From assembly GCF_900167525.1 (NCBI RefSeq), contig NZ_FUZQ01000003.1, forward strand, positions 310,001 to 374,000: DNA of 64,000 nucleotides, read 5' to 3'. Positions 26,482-35,391 of the stretch are shown in pieces; within the stretch, counting starts at the first letter, position 1; every line of letters starts with the position of its first letter. Under the pieces are notes generated by a model that did no database searches, had not been told where the DNA came from, and worked only from the letters and a program-made list of their open reading frames with translations. This DNA comes from Krasilnikoviella flava (GTDB lineage Bacteria > Actinomycetota > Actinomycetes > Actinomycetales > Cellulomonadaceae). Position numbers and translations under genes: made by a program.

Positions 26482-27570
26482 GTGTTCGTCGCCCTGCGCG
26501 ACCTGCGTCATGCCCGCGGCCGCTTCGTCCTCATGTCCGTGGTGATCGTGCTGATCACCTTTCTCGTCACGTTCCTGGCGTCCCTCACCGCGGGCCTGGC
26601 CCGCGAGTCGACGTCGGCGGTGACGGACCTGCCGGCCGACCACCTCGCGTTCGCCATGCCCGCCGCCGGCGACGCCCCCGAGTTCACGGCGTCCCGGGTG
26701 ACTGCCGACCAGTGGGAGGGCTGGGCGCAGGTGCCGGGCGTCGAGTCCGCCGAGCCGCTGGGCCTGGCCACGACGCGCGCCGGGTCGGACAGCACGACGG
26801 CGTCGGTCACCGCGCTGGGCGTGGCCGACGGCTCCGGCCTCGTGCCGGGCGGGACCGACGTCGACCCGGGGACGGTGGTGCTCACCCCCGGCGCCGCGGA
26901 CGCGCTGGGTGCGCGGACCGGCGACACCGTCACCCTCGGCGGCACCGGGCTCACGGTCGCCGCGACCGTCGACGCCGACGAGTCCTTCTCGCACACCCCC
27001 GTCGTCTGGACCACGCTCGACGACTGGCAGGCCGTCGGCGCGCGAGGTGGTGGCGACGACGTCGCGACCGTCGTCGCGCTCACCACCTCGGACGCCGCGG
27101 ACGCGACGGCGCTGACCGACGCCGACGCCGCGCTCGGCACGACGACGGTCACGACGTCGGACGCCCGCTCCGCGGTGGCGTCGTTCGCCGGGGAGAACAC
27201 GTCGCTGACGACGATGCAGGCGTTCCTGCTCGTCATCTCCGCGCTGGTGGTGGGCGCGTTCTTCACCGTGTGGACGATCGGCCGCGCCGGCGACATCGCG
27301 GTGCTCAAGGCGCTGGGCGCCTCGACCCGCTACCTGCTGCGCGACGCGCTCGGGCAGGCCGCGGTGCTGCTGGTCGGCGGCGTCGCGGTGGGCACCGCCC
27401 TCACGGTCGCGGGCGCGGCGCTGCTGCCGGACGTCGTCCCCGTGGTCGTGACGACGTCGACGACGCTCGTGCCCGCCGCCGGGCTGGTGCTGCTCGGCCT
27501 CGTGGGGGCCGCCGTCTCGGTCGCCCGCATCACCCGCATCGACCCGCACGCCGCGCTCGCGGCGCGCTGA
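26482..27570 (+). CDS. FtsX/MacB-like ABC transporter permease
   Basis: 362 residues. One N-terminal transmembrane helix (residues 12-36), an extracellular MacB-PCD-like domain rich in Thr/Asp (about 40-235), then three helices of the FtsX domain containing the cytoplasmic loop AVLKALGASTRYLLRD. GTG start at 26482 with GGAGG at 26470-26474. Followed after 20 bases by its ATPase. Such pairs are mechanotransmitters or exporters of peptides and lipids. Confidence 0.9.
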   Translation: MFVALRDLRHARGRFVLMSVVIVLITFLVTFLASLTAGLARESTSAVTDLPADHLAFAMPAAGDAPEFTASRVTADQWEGWAQVPGVESAEPLGLATTRAGSDSTTASVTALGVADGSGLVPGGTDVDPGTVVLTPGAADALGARTGDTVTLGGTGLTVAATVDADESFSHTPVVWTTLDDWQAVGARGGGDDVATVVALTTSDAADATALTDADAALGTTTVTTSDARSAVASFAGENTSLTTMQAFLLVISALVVGAFFTVWTIGRAGDIAVLKALGASTRYLLRDALGQAAVLLVGGVAVGTALTVAGAALLPDVVPVVVTTSTTLVPAAGLVLLGLVGAAVSVARITRIDPHAALAAR

Positions 27571-27590
27571 CCCGCGCCCAGGAGGATCCG

Positions 27591-28289
27591 ATGGACCTGC
27601 ACCTCGACCACGTCACCCTCGTCTACCCGGACGGCGACGGCACCCTCACCGCCGTGGACGACGTCGACCTCACCGTCCCCGCGGGCACGACGACCGCCCT
27701 GCTCGGCCCGTCCGGGGCGGGCAAGTCGAGCCTGCTGGCCGTCGCCGCCGGGCTGACGAACCCGACGCGCGGCACCGTCAGGTTCGGCGAGGACGTCGTC
27801 TTCACGCCCACGACGACCGTCGCGGACGCGACCCGCGCCCGGCTCGACCGCATCGGCATGGTGTTCCAGTCGCCGCAGCTGCTGGGCTCCCTCACGGCGC
27901 TCGAGCAGCTGGAGCTGCACGCCCACCTGCGCGGCCGGCGGCCGGCGAGCGTGCGCGAGCGCGCCATGGAGCTGCTGGACGCCGTCGGCGTGGCCGACCA
28001 CGCGGGCAAGCGGCCCGCGCAGCTGTCCGGCGGGCAGCGTCAGCGCGTCGCGATCGCGCGCGCCCTGGTCGGCAGGCCGGAGGTGCTGCTGGTGGACGAG
28101 CCGACGTCGGCCCTCGACCACGAGCGCGGCACCCGGGTGGTGGAGCTCATCACCGGCCTGGCCCGCGAGACCGGCGCGGCCACCCTGCTGGTCTCGCACG
28201 ACGCGTCCACGCTGGCCACCGTCGACGCCACCGAGCGGATGCTCGACGCCCGTCTCGAGCGGGCCGACACGGTCGCCGGGCGCGCCTAG
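27591..28289 (+). CDS. LolD/MacB-type ABC transporter ATP-binding protein
   Basis: 232 residues. Walker A GPSGAGKSS (near 41), Q-loop VFQSPQLLGSL, signature LSGGQRQRVAIARAL, Walker B EVLLVDEPTSALD and switch His in LLVSHD are intact. AGGAGG at 27580-27585 gives the ATG start. It energises the upstream permease. Its TAG stop overlaps the stop of the convergent DUF2255 gene in a shared CTAG. Confidence 0.95.
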   Translation: MDLHLDHVTLVYPDGDGTLTAVDDVDLTVPAGTTTALLGPSGAGKSSLLAVAAGLTNPTRGTVRFGEDVVFTPTTTVADATRARLDRIGMVFQSPQLLGSLTALEQLELHAHLRGRRPASVRERAMELLDAVGVADHAGKRPAQLSGGQRQRVAIARALVGRPEVLLVDEPTSALDHERGTRVVELITGLARETGAATLLVSHDASTLATVDATERMLDARLERADTVAGRA

Positions 28290-28753
28290 CAGGTCGGGCA
28301 GGGCTGCTCGGCGGGCCGGCGGCGCAGGGCGCCGCGCGCGGAGTCGACGGCGGCCGCGACCTGCTCGGACCACGTCGCCCGCCGGAGCCGCACGCGGAAC
28401 GTGGTCGCGGCGGCGCGGTCGGAAGTGACGGTGGCGACCTTCTCCGCCGCGCAGCGGCCGTACTTCGCGAGGTACGCGTCGTCGAGCAGGGAGTGCAGCT
28501 CAGGCGCGACCTCGGCGAGCATCACCGGGCGGCGGGTGCCGTCGACCTGCAGGTGCGCCCGCCCGCCGCCCGCGCGCCCCACGGAGCCCGGCGCGGACCG
28601 CACGTACAGGTCGTGGCCCAGGCGCACCACCCAGCTGCGCTGCGGCCGGCCGGGTTCGCGCGCGGGGACGACCTGCACGGCCGTCGCGGCCCCGAGGTCG
28701 TCGAGGAAGTCGAGGTCGCGAAGGAACGAGGCGGCGCGCGTCAGCAGGGTCAC
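28286..28753 (-). CDS. DUF2255-family protein
   Basis: About 155 residues from the GTG at 28751-28753. The core WVVRLGHDLYVRSAPGS and the later DDAYLAKYGR are typical of the DUF2255 family (a small beta-barrel, possibly flavin-binding). A short tail ends in PCPTC. Start is uncertain: another GTG at 28778-28780 is in frame and the frame stays open to about 29002, but the upstream translation is Arg/Pro-rich and looks non-coding. Confidence 0.7.
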   Translation of the reverse strand: MTLLTRAASFLRDLDFLDDLGAATAVQVVPAREPGRPQRSWVVRLGHDLYVRSAPGSVGRAGGGRAHLQVDGTRRPVMLAEVAPELHSLLDDAYLAKYGRCAAEKVATVTSDRAAATTFRVRLRRATWSEQVAAAVDSARGALRRRPAEQPCPTC

Positions 28754-29072
28754 GACGGGTCGAACGGTGACCCGCGCCACTTCTATTCCGGCAGCCCTCG
28801 TCGAGAGATCGTCGGAGTGGGCACAGGTCGTGCAGTGCATCGGCACCACGGCGGACGAGCGCTGCCGGACCGAGACCCGGGTTCGGACGTCCCGGATGTC
28901 GCGCCCGAACGCTGGCGCGGGCACGCGAGGGCAGGAGCGCCGGCCCTTCGTCGCCGAAGGCCGCGGGCGGCAAGGTCGACGGATCGGGCGTGGCCCGCTC
29001 ACACCGAAAGACGGTCGGTGGGGTGAAGAAGGACGCGTCCTCGCGATCGATGGCGACGACGGTCACGAGGAG
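28754..29072. other. 319-base region without a supported gene
   Basis: Lies between the DUF2255 start and the stop of the CDF gene, both on the minus strand. An open frame continues upstream of DUF2255 but encodes low-complexity Arg/Pro sequence. A short AT-richer patch near 28780-28790 may hold the DUF2255 promoter. I see no RNA gene, strong hairpin or repeat. Confidence 0.4.
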
Positions 29073-30020
29073 TTACGGGACGAGCTCGACGTCGGCGGTC
29101 AGCTCGACGTTCGCCCAGACGTCGAAGGGCATCCTCCGTAGCCTGCCGACGGCGGACCGTCGGACCTCGTCCTCGGCGTCGACGTCCCAGTCGCCGTGCG
29201 GCACGACGAACACGACGTCGACGTACAACCGTCGGCCGAGCTTGGTGGCCCGCACCGTCGGCGCGGGGAGGCCGAACTCCTGCCGGACGTCGTCGACGAT
29301 GCCGTGGAGGTCCGTGAGGACCTCCGGTTCCGGTGTGCCCTCAAGCAGCTCGAACATCCCGTCCCGCACGAGGCGCGCCGGCATCGGCGACACGACGGCG
29401 ACGGCGACCAGGACGAGAACGGGGTCGACGTAGTCGGCCGCCGCGTCCAGGCCGGCACGCTCCATCACCAGCCCCGCGCCGCCGCCGACCGCGACCACGA
29501 GGCTGAGGACCGCACCGGCCCGCCAGCCGACCACCTCGGCGACAGTGAGGTCGGTGCCGACCCCGAGCCGGCCGAGCAACCACACGACCAGGCAGCACAG
29601 GAGCCCCGAGACCGCGCCGTAGGCCAGCAGCGCGACCTGGGTCGTGTCCGAACCGCCACCGATGAGGGTCTGCACGGCGCCGATGAGCGCGTACAGCAGG
29701 GTGGCGGCCAGCGCGGCACCCTGGACGACGACCGCCAACGGCACCGCCGCGGAGAGGCCGTACGGGAACTGACGGGTGGGCTCGGCGCTCGCCGCCCGCG
29801 ACGCGAGCAGCGAACCTGCCGACAGGGCGATGCTCGCCAGCGTGTAGACGCCGTCGAACACGATCACGTCCGCGCCGGCGAGCAGTCCCCAGATCAGCCC
29901 CATCGAGCCGAGGACGGCCGAGGCGCTCAAGGACCACAAGAGCACCCTGCGGTCGGTGTCCCGGTGGGAATCGGGTTCCGAGTGCTCTCCTGCCCCTGGT
30001 ATCACCGGTTCAGCTGTCAT
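29073..30020 (-). CDS. Cation diffusion facilitator (CDF) family transporter
   Basis: 315 residues. Six transmembrane helices, with FDGVYTLAS in helix 2 (Asp as metal ligand) and DYVDPVLVL in helix 5, then a cytoplasmic C-terminal domain (about 215-315). CDF proteins export divalent metals against H+. The usual HxxxD pairs are altered (FDGVY has Asp but no paired His, and DYVDP has two Asp), which suits Fe2+/Mn2+-type rather than zinc-type members; this is inference. Only 17 bases separate it from arcA upstream, so it may be cotranscribed. Confidence 0.83.
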   Translation of the reverse strand: MTAEPVIPGAGEHSEPDSHRDTDRRVLLWSLSASAVLGSMGLIWGLLAGADVIVFDGVYTLASIALSAGSLLASRAASAEPTRQFPYGLSAAVPLAVVVQGAALAATLLYALIGAVQTLIGGGSDTTQVALLAYGAVSGLLCCLVVWLLGRLGVGTDLTVAEVVGWRAGAVLSLVVAVGGGAGLVMERAGLDAAADYVDPVLVLVAVAVVSPMPARLVRDGMFELLEGTPEPEVLTDLHGIVDDVRQEFGLPAPTVRATKLGRRLYVDVVFVVPHGDWDVDAEDEVRRSAVGRLRRMPFDVWANVELTADVELVP

Positions 30021-30037
30021 CCCTGGGCCCGGCGTGC

Positions 30038-31300
30038 TCAGTCGAGGGGGTCGCGCGAGATCGGGCAGGTCATGCAGTGCCCGCCGCCGCGCCCGCGGCC
30101 GAGCTCGGCCCCGACGATGGTGATGACCTCCACGCCGGCGCGGCGCAGGGCCGCGTTGGTCAGGGTGTTGCGGTCGTAGGTGAAGACGACGCCGGGCTCG
30201 AGCGCGACGGCGTTGTTCCCGGAGTCCCACTGCTGCCGCTCGGAGGCGTACGCGTCGCCCGCCGTCTCGACGACCCGCAACTTCGGCAGCCCCAGCGACC
30301 GGGCGACGACGTCCACGAAGGGGGTGTCGCCCTCGTCGGTGACCTCCACGCCGGGCGCCGTGTCCGACGGCCGCAGGGTGAAGGCGTGGATGCCGTCCAC
30401 GATCGTCGGGTGCACCGTCACGAGGTCGCGGTCGGCGAACGTGAACACGGTGTCCAGGTGCATCGCCGCCCGCAGCCGCGGCATCCCCGCCACGACGACC
30501 TGCTCGACGTCGCCGCCGTCGAACAGCGCCTTCGCGAACTGCGTGATGCCCTGCCGCGACGTGCGCTCGCTCATCCCGACCAGCACGGTGCCGTTCCCGA
30601 CGGGCATGACGTCGCCGCCCTCGATCGTGGCCTGCGCCCAGTCCTGCTCCGGGTCGCCCCACCAGACCTTCGAGCCGACGTACTCCGGGTGGAAGGAGTA
30701 GATCGCCTTCATCAGCAGCGTCTCGTCCTTGCGGGCCGGCCAGTACAGCGGGTTGAGCGTGAGGCCGCCGTAGATCCAGCAGGTCGTGTCGCGCGTGTAC
30801 AGCGTGTTGGGCAGCGGCGGCAGCAGGTACTCGGGGGTGCCGGTGGACTCCCGCGCCAGGTTCACGTAGTCGCTGCGGAAGTCCTCCGGCAGGTCGTGCG
30901 TGGACAGCCCGCCGATGAGGTACCGCGACAGCTCGGTCTGCGTCAGTGACTCGAGGTACGCGCGCGTGCCCTCGACGAGCCCGAGGCCCACGTGGTTCGG
31001 CACCACCTTGCGGTCCAGCAGCCAGTCCCGGGCCTCGGGGATCGCCATCGTCTGCGCCAGCAGGTCGTGGAGCTCGACGACCTCCACGCCCCGGTTGGTC
31101 AGCTTGTTGACGAAGTCCAGGTGGTCGCGCTGCGCGGACTCCACCCACATGACGTCGTCGAACAGCAGCTCGTCGGAGTTCGTGGGCGTGAGCCGCTCGT
31201 GCGCGAGCCCGGGCGAGCACACCAGCACCTTGCGCAGCCGGCCGACCTCCGAGTGGACGCCGTGGGCGGGGGCGGACGGCGTTGACGAGGCGGTGGTCAT
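30038..31300 (-). CDS. arcA: Arginine deiminase
   Basis: 420 residues, the normal length. Converts L-arginine to citrulline and ammonia. Guanidino-binding GxxERT-type segment ([11 protein letters not shown]), HxD segment MHLDTVFTF, and the catalytic Cys409 in [15 protein letters not shown] are all present, so the enzyme should be active. The early motif [14 protein letters not shown] is also typical. Preceded by an antiporter gene of the same strand. Carbamoyl-transferase (arcB) and carbamate kinase (arcC) genes, needed for ATP yield, are not next to it. Confidence 0.95.
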   Translation of the reverse strand: MTTASSTPSAPAHGVHSEVGRLRKVLVCSPGLAHERLTPTNSDELLFDDVMWVESAQRDHLDFVNKLTNRGVEVVELHDLLAQTMAIPEARDWLLDRKVVPNHVGLGLVEGTRAYLESLTQTELSRYLIGGLSTHDLPEDFRSDYVNLARESTGTPEYLLPPLPNTLYTRDTTCWIYGGLTLNPLYWPARKDETLLMKAIYSFHPEYVGSKVWWGDPEQDWAQATIEGGDVMPVGNGTVLVGMSERTSRQGITQFAKALFDGGDVEQVVVAGMPRLRAAMHLDTVFTFADRDLVTVHPTIVDGIHAFTLRPSDTAPGVEVTDEGDTPFVDVVARSLGLPKLRVVETAGDAYASERQQWDSGNNAVALEPGVVFTYDRNTLTNAALRRAGVEVITIVGAELGRGRGGGHCMTCPISRDPLD

Positions 31301-31355
31301 GGAGGGTTCCCTTTCGGTGCAACGACGGAGAGGACGGGTCGGATCGGGATCCGCC

Positions 31356-32816
31356 TCAGATGGAGATCCACCCGGTGGCGAGCCCGGTCACGGCGACGAC
31401 GGCGATCGCGACCACGACGACGAACAGCGCCAGCTCGGCGGGGGCAAAGACTTTGCGCCCCTGCTCGCGCCGCGTCATGACGAACAGGATCGTCGCCGGG
31501 GCGTAGAAGAGGAACGAGACCAGCACGAGGCTCGCCCCGGCCGCGAAGACCAGGAAGGCCGTGTAGACGGTCGCGAGGACGGCGACCACCAGGTCGCCGC
31601 GCAGGGTCGACGGCGGCGCGCCGTCGTACGTCTCGCGGGTGGCGCGCAGCTTGACCGCATAGAGCGCGGCGAGCAGGAACGGGATGAGCGTCATGACGGC
31701 GGTCATGTCGAGCGCGAAGTCGAACGCGTCCTCGGAGAAGTAGGTGAGGATCAGCACCACCTGCGACAGCGACGTGCTCAGCAGCAGCGCGTTCACGGGC
31801 ACGTCGCGGTCCGTCTGCCGGGTGAGGAACCGCGGCATGTCGCGGTCCTTCGCGGCGACGAACAGCACCTCGGCCGCCATGAGCGTCCAGGCCAGGTACG
31901 CGCCGAGCACCGAGATGATGAGGCCGACGCCGACGAAGACGCTGCCCCACTCCCCCACGGCGGCCTCGAGCACCCCCGCCATCGACGGCTGGCGCAGCTC
32001 GGCGATCTCGGCCATCGGCATGATGCCGTAGGACACGATCGTCACCGACGCGAAGATGGCGAAGACGCTCAGGAAGCCGAGGATCGTGGCGCGGCCGACG
32101 TCCTCGCGGCGCTTCGCGTGCCGGGAGTAGACGCTCGCGCCCTCGACGCCGAGGAACACGAACACCGTCACCAGCATGGTGCCGCGCACCTGGTCGAACA
32201 GGCTCCCGGCGTAGTCGGCGCCGCCCCAGTTCTCCGCGAACGCGGTGGGGTCGAAGACGAACAGCGCCAGCAGGACGAAGACGATGATCGGGATGAGCTT
32301 GGCGACGGTGACGATCCGGTTGATCGCCGTCGCCTCCTTGATCCCGCGCCGCACGAGCAGGAAGAACAGCCACAGGCCGACGGTGGAGAGCGCGAGCGCG
32401 AGCACCGTGTCCCCCGCGCCCAGCGCGGGGATCCATTGCCCCAGCGTCGACATGATGAGCACCCAGTAGGTGACGTTGCCGACGCACGCGCTGGCCCAGT
32501 AGCCGGCCGCGGCGAAGAAGCCGGTGTACTCACCGAACCCGGCCTTCGCGTAGGCGTAGACGCCGGCGTCGAGGTCGGGCTTGCGCATCGCGAGCCGCTG
32601 GAAGACGAACGCCAGCATCAGCATGCCCGCGCCCGCCACCACCCAGGCGATGAGGGCGCCCATGACGCCCGTCTCCTGCGCGAACCGGCGCGGCAGCGAG
32701 AACACTCCTGCGCCGACCATCGAGCCGACCACCATCGCGGTGAGGGTCAGCAGGGAGACCTTGGTGGTGATGCTGGTCGTGCTGCCCGGCGCTGCCGTCG
32801 TGCCCTCGTTCGCCAT
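31356..32816 (-). CDS. arcD: Arginine/ornithine antiporter (APC superfamily)
   Basis: 486 residues with about 12 to 13 transmembrane helices. The opening [17 protein letters not shown] contains the APC substrate-binding GAGVF motif, and the whole matches basic-amino-acid antiporters of the ArcD/YdgI type. ATG at 32814-32816 with GGAGGG about 8 bases upstream. Lies 55 bases before arcA, so substrate is probably arginine in exchange for ornithine or citrulline. Agmatine/putrescine exchange is a less likely alternative. Confidence 0.9.
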   Translation of the reverse strand: MANEGTTAAPGSTTSITTKVSLLTLTAMVVGSMVGAGVFSLPRRFAQETGVMGALIAWVVAGAGMLMLAFVFQRLAMRKPDLDAGVYAYAKAGFGEYTGFFAAAGYWASACVGNVTYWVLIMSTLGQWIPALGAGDTVLALALSTVGLWLFFLLVRRGIKEATAINRIVTVAKLIPIIVFVLLALFVFDPTAFAENWGGADYAGSLFDQVRGTMLVTVFVFLGVEGASVYSRHAKRREDVGRATILGFLSVFAIFASVTIVSYGIMPMAEIAELRQPSMAGVLEAAVGEWGSVFVGVGLIISVLGAYLAWTLMAAEVLFVAAKDRDMPRFLTRQTDRDVPVNALLLSTSLSQVVLILTYFSEDAFDFALDMTAVMTLIPFLLAALYAVKLRATRETYDGAPPSTLRGDLVVAVLATVYTAFLVFAAGASLVLVSFLFYAPATILFVMTRREQGRKVFAPAELALFVVVVAIAVVAVTGLATGWISI

Positions 32817-32957
32817 CCGCGCGTCCCTCCTGGGATCCGGTGCCGCGACCGATCGTTGCACCGTCGTGGCAGGTCCGCGCGCCATGGCGGAGCTGGACCT
32901 GCCCGGCCGCGCCCCGTCCGTCGTCGGGCACGGGGTGCACGAGGTGCGGGTGGGCGC

Positions 32958-33347
32958 TCAGGCCCCCGCGTCGCCGGCCGTGGAGGCGCGCACGACCAGC
33001 GTCGGCTGAAGCACCACGGCCTTGTGCCGGCACGGGTACGTCGCGGGCGGCGAGGTTGTCGTCGAGCGTCCTCCGCCTCCCGGGTCGCGCCGCGCGCCAG
33101 ATCCACGAACAGGGAGTTGCCGAGGTCGGTGAGGACGAGGCCGATCGCGTCGCTCGAGCCGCCCGCCAGCGTGCGCGCCACCGAGCTGCGCAGGAAGCCG
33201 AGCTCGGTCATCCCCGCGCGGACCCGGGCCCGCGTGGCCTCCGGTGACCCGGTCGGGGTGGTTGAGGACGTGCGACACCGTGCCGAGCGAGACGCCCGCA
33301 CGGTCGGCGACCTGTGCCATCGACGGCCGCCCGTTGCCTCGCCCCAC
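32958..33347 (-). pseudogene. Decayed LacI-family regulator
   Basis: Starting from a GTG at 33345-33347, the frame gives a good LacI helix-turn-helix (MAQVADRAGVSLGTVSHVLN). Near 33238-33246 it shifts by one base into another frame that continues the protein (ATRARVRAGMTELGFLRSSV, then GLVLTDLGNSLFVDLARGA). It then loses most of the sensor domain. A short piece in a third frame (DDNLAARDVPVP) and a last piece back in the first frame (VVLQPTLVVRAST) match later parts of LacI proteins. Only about 130 codons remain of about 335. At least one frameshift and large internal deletions explain this, so no functional repressor is expected. Confidence 0.85.
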
Positions 33348-33480
33348 GCCCTGATCCCTCGCCGACCCCGTGACCTGCCGGTCCCACGGTAGACGGCGGT
33401 CCGTCCGGCTCGGGTTGCGGTCCGGTCGGCGCCGGGCGACCGTGCTGCCAGGCCGAACCTTCCTACTCCCCGGAGGAACG

Positions 33481-35391
33481 ATGTCGTACGCACCGAAGGA
33501 CCCGACCCCGGCGACGGCCGACGCGCTCGCCGCAGCCCGCACCCGGTACGCGCTGGACGACCGGGAGGACTACGAGACCGCCCGGCGGGGCAAGGTCGCC
33601 GACTTCCCCGGGGGGCAGGTACGGCTGGCGGACGGCACGGTCAGCTACGACGTCGGCCGGCTCGCGTTCCTCGACGGCGACGACCAGGAGGCGCCGGACT
33701 CGGTGGACCCCAGCCTGTGGCGCCAGTCCCAGCTGGTGCACGAGGCGGGCCTGTACCGGGTGGTCGACCGGATCCACCAGGTGCGCAACATCGACATCGG
33801 GAACGTCACCGTCGTCGAGGGCGACGGCGGGCTGATCGTCATCGACTGCTCGTCGTCCGTCGAGGCCGCCGCGGCGGCGCTGGCGCTGTACCGGCAGCAC
33901 GTGGCGGACAAGCCGGTGGCCGCCGTGATCTACACGCACACCCACATCGACCACTACGGCGGCGTGAGGGGCGTGGTCGACGAGGCCGACGTCGCGGCGG
34001 GCCGGGTGCCGATCATCGCGCCCGGCACGGTCGCGAGCTTCGACAAGCACGCGATCGGGGAGAACGTCATCGCCGGGAACGCGATGAGCCGCCGCGCGGG
34101 CTACGCGTTCGGCAGTCTCCTCGAGCGCGATCCGCGCCAGGCGGTGTCGTGCGGCATCGGGTCCGCGACGGCGGACGGCCCGACCGTTTCGTACATCTCT
34201 CCCACCGACCCGATCACGGAGACGGGGCAGCGCCGCGTCATCGAGGGGCTGACGTTCGAGTTCCTGTACGCCCCGGACACCGAGGCGCCCGAGGAGATGC
34301 ACATCTGGATCCCCGAGCTGAAGGCGCTCACCTGCGCGGAGAACGCGAACCACTCCCTGCACAACATCCAGACGCTGCGGGGCGCCCGCACGCGCGATGC
34401 CCGGAACTTCGCGCGGTACCTGGACGAGACGCTGGTGCGATGGGGCGACGAGGCGGAGGTGCACTACGGGCCGCACACCTGGCCGGTCTGGGGCAACGCG
34501 AAGATCGTGGAGTTCATCGAGTCCCAGCGCGACACGTACAAGTACCTGCACGACCAGGCGCTGCGCCTGGCCAACAAGGGGTACACGCCGCTGGAGGCGG
34601 CCGAGGTCGTGGACCTGCCGGAGGCCCTGGGCCGTCGATGGTTCAACCGCGGGTACCACGGCACGGTGCACCACGACGTGCGCGCCGTGTTCGCGAAGGA
34701 GCTGGGCCTGTGGGACGGCGACCCGGTGACCCTGCACCCGCACCCGCCGGTGGACACGGCGACCCGGTACGTGGCCGCCTTCGGCCGCGACGCGATCCTC
34801 GCGGAGGGCCGTCGCGCCGTCGACACCGGCGACTACCGGTGGGCGGCCCAGGTGCTGCACCACCTCGTCTTCGCGGACCCGGACGACGTCGAGGCGAGGG
34901 AGCTGCAGGCCGACGCCTACGAGCAGATGGGGTACCAGGCCGAGGGCCCGCAGTGGCGCGGCATCTTCCTCACGGCGGCCCGGGAGCTGCGCGAGGGCGT
35001 GCTCGAGGCCGCCTTCGCCACGGCCAGCCCGGACTCGGTGAGCCACATGCCCGTGGACATCCTCTTCGACTTCGTCGCGGTGCACGTGATCGGCGACCGG
35101 GCCGCCGACGTCGACCTGCGGTTCGACGTCGAGTTCACGGACCTCGGCGAGACCTGGTCGGCCCGGGTGCGCCACGGCGTGCTCAACGCCCGGCGGGGCG
35201 CGAGCCCGGACGCGCCGCTCACGCTGCGCGCCCCGCGGCCGCTGGCCGCGGCGGCCCTCCTGCAGCCGGCGGCCGCGGGGCGGCTCGCCGCGGCGGGGAA
35301 GGTCGCGCTCGACGGCGACGCCGCGGTGCTCGACGGGCTGGCCGCCGTCCTCGACGAGTTCGACCCGAACTTCCCGATCGTCACGCCCTGA
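33481..35391 (+). CDS. Alkyl sulfatase 2 (metallo-beta-lactamase fold)
   Basis: 636 residues, clearly paralogous to the gene at 17957-19846 over its full length. Zinc motif THTHIDH at about residues 151-157, second ligand segments in CAENANHSLHN and YGPHTWPVWG (the first copy has ASHHWPTWG here, so one His differs). C-terminal SCP2-like domain ends in FPIVTP. ATG with GGAGG 5 bases upstream. It is divergent from the decayed LacI gene, which may once have regulated it. The stop overlaps the convergent P-type ATPase gene by 11 bases, exactly as in copy 1. Confidence 0.92.
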   Translation: MSYAPKDPTPATADALAAARTRYALDDREDYETARRGKVADFPGGQVRLADGTVSYDVGRLAFLDGDDQEAPDSVDPSLWRQSQLVHEAGLYRVVDRIHQVRNIDIGNVTVVEGDGGLIVIDCSSSVEAAAAALALYRQHVADKPVAAVIYTHTHIDHYGGVRGVVDEADVAAGRVPIIAPGTVASFDKHAIGENVIAGNAMSRRAGYAFGSLLERDPRQAVSCGIGSATADGPTVSYISPTDPITETGQRRVIEGLTFEFLYAPDTEAPEEMHIWIPELKALTCAENANHSLHNIQTLRGARTRDARNFARYLDETLVRWGDEAEVHYGPHTWPVWGNAKIVEFIESQRDTYKYLHDQALRLANKGYTPLEAAEVVDLPEALGRRWFNRGYHGTVHHDVRAVFAKELGLWDGDPVTLHPHPPVDTATRYVAAFGRDAILAEGRRAVDTGDYRWAAQVLHHLVFADPDDVEARELQADAYEQMGYQAEGPQWRGIFLTAARELREGVLEAAFATASPDSVSHMPVDILFDFVAVHVIGDRAADVDLRFDVEFTDLGETWSARVRHGVLNARRGASPDAPLTLRAPRPLAAAALLQPAAAGRLAAAGKVALDGDAAVLDGLAAVLDEFDPNFPIVTP

